Shown: positions 7,501-10,374 of the stretch, piece after piece
Layout of the letters: every line of letters starts with the position of its first letter
How positions within the stretch are numbered: position 1 is the stretch's first letter
Origin: CAYGDP01 sp964348665
GTDB lineage: Bacteria > Verrucomicrobiota > Verrucomicrobiia > Palsa-1439 > CAYGDP01
Assembly (NCBI GenBank): GCA_964348665.1
Contig: CAYGDP010000043.1
Span: 1-10,374, forward strand
Reading direction: 5' to 3'
Length of the DNA stretch: 10,374 nt
The notes under the pieces: generated by a model
Told to the model about the DNA's origin: nothing
Seen by the model: the letters and a program-made list of their open reading frames with translations, nothing else
The model's database searches: none
Made by a program: the position numbers and the translations under genes

Positions 7501-8160
7501 AGCGCCAAAGGTGTCAGTGGCAATGATTTGCCAAACAACAACGAGATGGGCGGACGCAGTGGATCCGGTCGCTCCGGAAAAAGCTCCGGTGAAATGGTTG
7601 AGGACGTCGCCAAGGCGTTGCAAGGCCGCGAGAAAATCGCCGATCGCCGCACCGATGATCCCATTCAGAAGGGCACGGTCAAGGAAGAAGACCCGACCTC
7701 GAAGAGTTTCGGCACAGGCGGCGGCAAGAGCGGCGGGTTCGGACAGGAAGGATTGCAAGGCAAAGCCGATGCGGTGCGTCAGGACCAATGGAAACGGATG
7801 GGGCAACAGCAGGCGCAAGCGCGTCAAAACGCGCAGCAACTTTTCGCCGCCGCCAGCTCGATGAACCTGCCGACCGGCGAATTACAGGGCGCGATTGAGC
7901 TGATGCGCGCCATCGAGAATGACATCGCCAACAACGATTACGAGGCGCTGAAACGCGATCAGGCGCTTCTTCAACAAAAACTCGGCCAAACCATCAAGGC
8001 CGCCAGCGGCGCGACGACAGTGAGCGGCGACGCCGCCCAGCGGCTCCCAACTGATCTGCAAAAAGAAGTCCTCGATGCCCGCGACAGCGTCATCCAACCT
8101 GAATACCAGCCTCTCATTGACGACTATTTCAAGGCCTTGTCCGAGGCCGTGGTGAAATAG
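4510..8160 (+). CDS. Giant three-TM, coiled-coil envelope protein (DUF4175-like)
   Basis: A 1216-residue protein of the DUF4175-like kind frequent in Planctomycetes and Verrucomicrobia; role unknown. From ATG 4510 it shows TM helices at about 33-53, 62-86 and 157-177. The first two are followed by the family pattern SDERVAVHIESKFPQFENRL (93-112) and SAVQLA. Beta-rich, Ig-like regions span about 195-400. A conserved stretch DEVPIVALPQ...VQIKAEDDFGLTKVALKYF lies at 401-443. From about 515 to 930 it is mostly charged and Gln/Ala-rich helix, likely coiled coil, including an Ala run at about 781-786. Residues about 1005-1085 are Gly/Ser-rich and low complexity. The end (QPEYQPLIDDYFKALSEAV) is a typical C-terminus of this family. 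Alternative starts are TTG 4474, which would overlap the upstream gene, and ATG 4549. In related genomes such genes often sit near MoxR/DUF58/BatA clusters, not seen here. Confidence 0.82.
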   Translation: MPSQTANPSVSSVMGELRASLDRTRSHWKRVQILQGFCLVVAVSLGSALGLLWLDHALALPMFFRVTFLILWAAVTLGGLGWWIWGPIRSRYSDERVAVHIESKFPQFENRLISAVQLANRGWDASPAMLGELVKDAGAICSQVNVLQSIDLVRFRYYAIALGLVVADLALYAWLFTAELKTSAQRYLKPTANIAAVHKTDIAVTPGHTELPPSADLEVIAKISGTPAKNASVQYRFARGGSKEAKMLPGASSDVFTWRLPNVIENVEYRVSAGDHTTEYYKATIVSRPSIANMKFALQYPKWTLLKDKTFESKTGDLSEPVGADVTLTLEISKPVKIARAVFVSAQNPEKADPREMRVSGKTASLNFKLTDDGEYSIELVDESGTPNQPVPTYGIRAIADEVPIVALPQPGEDIRITPTETIPVQIKAEDDFGLTKVALKYFPEGNEKAVKTLGSWDVPQSAKTSTRDAKLSPQELGLKTGQTIIYFAEAIDTQGGAERVGQSPQYKLQIVTQAEKQKGEDQAETIARGGLMKLIETQQKNMTETHDLLLAGAQKQLPPQPDAVVKTLRETQAKIRTDAIALAQNLDAGAIPTSKQTLEELAASEMVLAVKLLEAVPVENLLNATKELTAAVDTEKRILVRLESLLRDVGQEAEAQDVMALFRNLEAIIEQQIKVRDATREATDADVWPKLTEKEGQIYVSLGEYQNSVEQQAREMEKSNPTMSKGLAGIAVKIQSSKVFGKVKQVQRGLSAAETGKGTIPTQEEIIRDLQAIAQELKVAAAAAAIAAQGEVKKALQDAKERLEKLEALQQAIRDKTADIQKTKQGDHLTEQQKGELAELANLQQKVQDVVADIANDLAMVPDHDFTDHLNSKSHEIFEDVEMAKDAMKREATEIAVARDDAILDALKAEQKRVEDLEKWLPDAPDKVSWNMESFGNEEVPKIQNVDLPEELDDIVGDLLQAEDEMDQAAEDKASNWATADALMGWDAMDGPIANFSAKGVSGNDLPNNNEMGGRSGSGRSGKSSGEMVEDVAKALQGREKIADRRTDDPIQKGTVKEEDPTSKSFGTGGGKSGGFGQEGLQGKADAVRQDQWKRMGQQQAQARQNAQQLFAAASSMNLPTGELQGAIELMRAIENDIANNDYEALKRDQALLQQKLGQTIKAASGATTVSGDAAQRLPTDLQKEVLDARDSVIQPEYQPLIDDYFKALSEAVVK
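6850..6867 (+). repeat. GCC trinucleotide run (six copies) inside the giant protein gene
   Basis: Six consecutive GCC units encode the alanine run in KVAAAAAAIAAQ. It lies in a helical region, so copy-number change would alter helix length by one residue per unit without shifting the frame. Confidence 0.85.
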
Positions 8161-8230
8161 AAGTCTCCATTTATTTCCCGCTAGATTGTGTTATTCGTAG
8201 GAAATCCGTTGGATTCTATATGGGCTAATT

Positions 8231-8362
8231 TCATTGCCGCGAAAAAGGTTCGCGTCTACAATGACCAACAATGTTGCGACTGATTTTCTCATCCTGAGCG
8301 GCCACCGACAGGCCGATCAGCGCAACAAACAAACAAAGCGGAGGGTAGATTGATTCATACAA
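8231..8362 (-). CDS. Possible small secreted-peptide reading frame (or decayed gene) with a TTTG repeat
   Basis: Read from TTG at 8362 the frame gives 43 residues containing CLFVALIGLSVAAQDEKIS, a convincing signal-peptide core ending in VAAQ, then NIVGHCRREPFSRQ and a stop. A purine-rich AGAGGG lies about six bases before the TTG. A more natural start, ATG 8358 (MNQSTLRFVCLL), is in a different frame and stops after 13 codons. Three tandem TTTG units (minus strand, 8337-8326) lie at the junction, and one extra unit would join the ATG to the signal-peptide frame. It is downstream of the small secreted paralogues on the same strand. It may be a remnant of a third secreted gene, a phase-variable small gene, or chance. 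No homologue is recognised. Confidence 0.28.
   Translation of the reverse strand: MYESIYPPLCLFVALIGLSVAAQDEKISRNIVGHCRREPFSRQ
8238..8254. terminator. Hairpin between convergent transcripts, possible weak or bidirectional terminator
   Basis: CGCGAA (8238-8243), loop AAAGG, TTCGCG (8249-8254): a perfect six-pair stem. It lies 78 bases after the giant protein's stop and also downstream of the minus-strand cassette. There is no following run of T on either strand, so a Rho-independent terminator is only a possibility. Confidence 0.3.
8326..8337 (-). repeat. (TTTG)3 tetranucleotide repeat
   Basis: Three perfect TTTG units on the minus strand, followed by TTG, at the point where the ATG-initiated frame and the signal-peptide frame separate. 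A gain of one unit would shift the frame by +4, equal to +1, and fuse the two frames. Three copies is short for an active phase-variable tract. Confidence 0.6.
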
Positions 8363-8443
8363 TCACTTCCCTCTGAATTATTCACATTCAGCCTCGGAGA
8401 CGGTCACACGGGTACCATCCAAATCGATTGTCATGATGCGACA

Positions 8444-8980
8444 TCACTTCTTTTTGCTAAGACTCTTCAATGTCCGCTCCATCGCTGAATTGCGGGGCTG
8501 CACTCCGAACCACCAGTCCACACTGCGCCACCGAATTAGCATCTTTGGTACTTCGCGTTCTTCTATTCCAAGGCGTTTAAGCTCCTCAATTTCCCACGGA
8601 AGAAGCTCGCCAGGGGCCTCATATTTAAGAAAAAGGATGCACTCGGCATCCTTCCTATACAATTTATGTTTCTCTTCTTCGTCACCAAGCCCAACACGAC
8701 GGAAGCCTACCCGGATGTTCTGGCCTTTCAACTTGCCATCTCCCTTGAGAACATCTTCCACTTGGAAATCACAGGCGCCGCGTAGGATGCTCAATCTGAC
8801 ACCGGGTCGTGATAGAATCTCGCCAGGCTCGTCGATAATCTTGCCCGCGACTATCAGGTCTGATTTGTCGTAGAGGTACTTGAGGATGTCAATCTCATCA
8901 GCGGCCAGGGCAGTGCTGAACGTCGCGCAAGCCAAGCCGGCGATGACCCACAAAGATGTCACCATTCGTTTGGTTCTCAT
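8444..8980 (-). CDS. Small secreted protein, paralogue A of the duplicated cassette
   Basis: A 178-residue protein of unknown function. The N-terminus MRTKRMVTSLWVIAGLACATFSTALA|ADE is a clear Sec signal peptide (Ala-x-Ala cleavage near residue 26-27), so the mature protein is exported. The body carries IDILKYLYDKSDLIVAGKII, then VEDVLKGDGKLKG..IRVG, then ECILFLK, and ends AMERTLKSLSKKK. The 'SDLIVxGK ... V-DVLKGD' pattern is shared by many uncharacterised secreted bacterial proteins, probably a small beta domain (inference). The frame is open upstream to 9103, but I start at 8980 because GGAGG lies six bases before it and the start aligns exactly with paralogue B. The open stretch upstream is the remnant of another gene in a different frame. 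The ATG overlaps the remnant's TGA by one base (TGATG). Confidence 0.8.
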   Translation of the reverse strand: MRTKRMVTSLWVIAGLACATFSTALAADEIDILKYLYDKSDLIVAGKIIDEPGEILSRPGVRLSILRGACDFQVEDVLKGDGKLKGQNIRVGFRRVGLGDEEEKHKLYRKDAECILFLKYEAPGELLPWEIEELKRLGIEEREVPKMLIRWRSVDWWFGVQPRNSAMERTLKSLSKKK

Positions 8981-9075
8981 CATTGCCCTCCTTGTCCGGG
9001 GGTGGGCTGGATCATAATCAGTCCCGGCCCGACGTTGTTTGTTTCGGTTTCCTTCTCGTCGCCGGTGGGCCGCGC
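8980..9075 (-). pseudogene. 3'-terminal remnant of a duplicate of the large cassette gene
   Basis: Read on the minus strand from 9075 this frame gives ARP, then TGDEKETETNNVGPGLIMIQ and PTPGQGGQ, then TGA at 8982. It aligns with the very end of the large gene that terminates at 9662: of the last 28 residues 24 are identical, and six further codons differ only synonymously. An in-frame TAG (9078-9076) precedes it, and the alignment with the large gene suggests a one-base loss there. Only about 35 bases separate this from the stop of paralogue B, so the body of the duplicate has been deleted. It has no start codon and is unlikely to be translated independently, but it supplies the leader and ribosome site of paralogue A. 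Confidence 0.75.
8987..8991 (-). promoter_or_regulatory. Ribosome binding site deciding the start of paralogue A
   Basis: GGAGG on the minus strand lies six bases before ATG 8980 and only three before the adjacent ATG 8983, which favours 8980. The same GGAGG with six-base spacing precedes paralogue B, in conserved surrounding sequence. Confidence 0.7.
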
Positions 9076-9113
9076 CTATGCCTAATTCATGATTCATGTC
9101 CACTCGAAAATCA

Positions 9114-9662
9114 CTATGGTTTTTTCGACAGTGCTTTCAGTGTACGCGCCATCGCTGGATCGGCAAAGTGCACACTGAACCAAGGCTCCACAGTTTTCCA
9201 AATAATGCCGTCTAGATTGACACGGAAGTCTAGTTTTTCTCCTGGATACTGTGCCTGGTGCTCTTGTAACGACTCCCTAAGCATGGCCCTAATAACAGGG
9301 TCTATTCTGCTTTCTTTGAGGAAAAAGATTAGCCTGGAATCCTTCTTGAACAAGGGATTCTTGATTTTTTCCTCAACGACGTGAAAATGCTCAATGCCGA
9401 CGTTGATGATTCTCCCCTTTAGCTTGTCGTCGCCCTTGAGGACATCATCCACTTGGAGTCCAGTGATGATGTCGGACAACACAGGCGTAGAGACAGGCTC
9501 ACCAGGCTCTTTGGTAAACTTGCCTACAACCACGAGGTCTGATTGCTCATATAGGTATTTGAGCACGTCAATTTTATCGCCTGCCTGGGTGGGGTAGAGC
9601 ACCACGCAGACCAAAATGCCGACCACACACCACAACGTTATTGACACTTGTTTGGTTCTCAT
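9114..9662 (-). CDS. Small secreted protein, paralogue B of the duplicated cassette
   Basis: A 182-residue paralogue of the protein encoded at 8444-8980. The N-terminus MRTKQVSITLWCVVGILVCVVLYPTQAG is a signal peptide. The body repeats the shared pattern: IDVLKYLYEQSDLVVVGKF, EPGEPVS, VDDVLKGDDKLKG..INVG, LIFFLK, a W-F-V motif near the end, and AMARTLKALSKKP. About 19 of 30 residues match paralogue A across the first conserved stretch, fewer in the middle, where an inserted Gln/Glu-rich helix occurs (about 125-142). The start at 9662 is supported by GGAGG six bases upstream. Its ATG shares one base with the stop of the upstream large gene (TAATG), which implies translational coupling. Function is unknown; it is likely periplasmic or extracellular. 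Confidence 0.82.
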   Translation of the reverse strand: MRTKQVSITLWCVVGILVCVVLYPTQAGDKIDVLKYLYEQSDLVVVGKFTKEPGEPVSTPVLSDIITGLQVDDVLKGDDKLKGRIINVGIEHFHVVEEKIKNPLFKKDSRLIFFLKESRIDPVIRAMLRESLQEHQAQYPGEKLDFRVNLDGIIWKTVEPWFSVHFADPAMARTLKALSKKP

Positions 9663-10374
9663 TATTGTCCTCCTTGTCCGGGCGCGGGCTGGATCATGAT
9701 CGGCCCCGGCCCGACATTGTTTTGGTTGGTTTCCTTTTCGTCACCGGTGGTGCGCACCCATAGCCCATTTGGATCCGCGCGGTAGTCGCCCTTCACGTGC
9801 CATTGGAACATATCCGAACATCGCGACCCGTGGACTCCGTCTCCTTTGGGACGAACGCCATTGAAAGAGACCCGCACAAATTCCGCAAAACCGAACCTCA
9901 TCGTCAAGAACTTGCCCGTTGCCGTTTTAGTCGGCGGGCCGGGAGCATCGTGGGAGTAGAAAAGGTCAGACGTCGTGGGCACTTCGCTTTCATCCTTTAC
10001 TTCTTGCCCTATTACTGTGTCCGGATCGTCATTTGCCTCTTCAAGGTTCACTGGAAATTGTTTGGTATCTGGGCCGTCCGTTAGCGGGGCGACAGCGGCG
10101 ACACCTTGCACCCTTCGGCCAACATCAAACCTCACTCCCGGCTGCGTTGAAATGCCAGGAGGCATGAGTTTGAACTCCATCAGAATCGAATTTCCCGGCC
10201 CGCGGATTTGTAAGGACGGGCGTAAACCAACGCCACCGGAGGTAGTTAGTGATTCGAGAGGGGGATCAGCCAACTCTGGAAAGTCTTTCAGGAAGTCGGC
10301 GAGTTGAACATCCACGCCATTCACAAAGCGGTCGTCTCGCACGCGACTAAGCGTCGCCCACACCCCCGTGGCGG
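9662..10374 (-). CDS. Large cassette protein of unknown function (5' end outside the window)
   Basis: At least 237 residues of an unrecognised protein. The frame is open to the window edge (ATG-VWATLSRVRDD as Ala-Thr-Gly-Val-Trp..., preceded by further codons), so the GTG at 10363 is probably internal. The visible part is hydrophilic and lacks TM helices: a beta-rich stretch (LRPSLQIRGPGNSILMEFKL), an acidic middle (NLEEANDDPDTVIGQEVKDE), then FAEFVRVSFNGVRPKGDG, CSDMFQWHVKGDYRADPNG and LWVRTTGDEKE, ending in a Gly/Pro/Gln tail (GPGPIMIQPAPGQGGQ). It looks like a structured exported or surface protein, but no signal peptide is visible because the start is missing. Its stop overlaps the start of paralogue B by one base. 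A near-identical copy of its last ~28 residues sits upstream of paralogue A, showing that this gene took part in the duplication. Confidence 0.7.
   Translation of the reverse strand, partial: ATGVWATLSRVRDDRFVNGVDVQLADFLKDFPELADPPLESLTTSGGVGLRPSLQIRGPGNSILMEFKLMPPGISTQPGVRFDVGRRVQGVAAVAPLTDGPDTKQFPVNLEEANDDPDTVIGQEVKDESEVPTTSDLFYSHDAPGPPTKTATGKFLTMRFGFAEFVRVSFNGVRPKGDGVHGSRCSDMFQWHVKGDYRADPNGLWVRTTGDEKETNQNNVGPGPIMIQPAPGQGGQ
9669..9673 (-). promoter_or_regulatory. Ribosome binding site of paralogue B, inside the upstream gene
   Basis: GGAGG on the minus strand, six bases before ATG 9662, embedded in the last Gly-Gly-Gln codons of the upstream large gene. Together with the TAATG overlap it supports coupled translation. 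Confidence 0.7.

Larger units (their letters stand above)
8161..8443. other. Gene-poor region between convergent units
   Basis: 283 bases between the end of the giant protein gene and the end of the minus-strand small secreted protein. It holds a GC-rich hairpin (8238-8254), a weaker AATCC-GTT-GGATT hairpin near 8200-8215, a signal-peptide-like minus-strand reading frame (8231-8362) and a possible 18-residue minus-strand reading frame, MTIDLDGTRVTVSEAECE (8434-8378). The 18-residue frame lies in the same frame as, and just after the TGA stop of, the neighbouring gene. I see no tRNA, no mobile-element ends and no strong T-tract terminator. Confidence 0.6.

Noticed and set aside
5647..7839. 730-residue minus-strand open frame opposite the giant protein gene
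   Set aside because: It is rich in Arg, Leu, Phe and His as expected for the antisense of a GC-rich coiled-coil gene, and has no domain. The plus frame has clear TM helices and family motifs.
8981..9103. N-terminal extension of paralogue A starting at 9103 (MDMNHELGIGAAHRRR...)
   Set aside because: The segment is basic and lacks a signal peptide at its start; it lies in a different frame over the remnant of the large gene. The GGAGG site and alignment with paralogue B place the start at 8980.

Overview
The window looks like a chromosomal segment from a Verrucomicrobiota-type (PVC group) bacterium. This is inference from gene content. The signs are a type II pseudopilin-like protein with a DGH signature and cysteine-rich tail, a LacI-family regulator with a 'NPMVAALMAQ' hinge region, a GYF_2 membrane protein, and a giant three-TM coiled-coil protein of the DUF4175-like kind common in Planctomycetes and Verrucomicrobia. 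There are no RNA genes, CRISPR arrays, insertion sequences or phage genes.

Layout, left to right. (1) Positions 1-520, plus strand: the C-terminal part of a DppC/OppC-type peptide ABC transporter permease, cut by the window edge. (2) Positions 517-2136, minus strand: a two-gene unit of a pseudopilin-like protein followed by a one-TM protein of unknown function. It runs into the permease tail to tail, so that the two stop codons share the bases TTAA. (3) Positions 2137-2230: a compact divergent control region. Two promoters face away from each other with interlocking -35 boxes, and a perfect 7-2-7 inverted repeat overlaps the start codon of the LacI-type regulator. (4) Positions 2231-8160, plus strand: the regulator, then a GYF-domain polytopic membrane protein, then the giant protein, with gaps of about 31 and 10 bases. 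(5) Positions 8161-8443: a gene-poor stretch with a hairpin and two tiny minus-strand reading frames, one resembling a signal peptide. (6) Positions 8444-10374, minus strand: a duplicated cassette. A large protein (5' end outside the window) overlaps the start of a small secreted protein by one base (TAATG). Downstream lies a second copy of that junction, in which only the last ~30 codons of the large gene survive before a paralogous small secreted protein (TGATG).

How the parts may work together. The LacI-type regulator probably controls its own promoter and may also affect the divergent pseudopilin unit; the overlapping control sites support this. The GYF protein and the giant protein look co-transcribed and are both inner-membrane proteins, so a joint envelope role is plausible but unproven. 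The duplicated small secreted proteins and their large partner form a translationally coupled cassette of unknown function that has undergone tandem duplication and then partial deletion. That cassette, the promoter/operator architecture and the cysteine-rich pseudopilin tail are the most unusual parts of the window. I see no evidence for a complete, recognisable novel defence or biosynthetic system.
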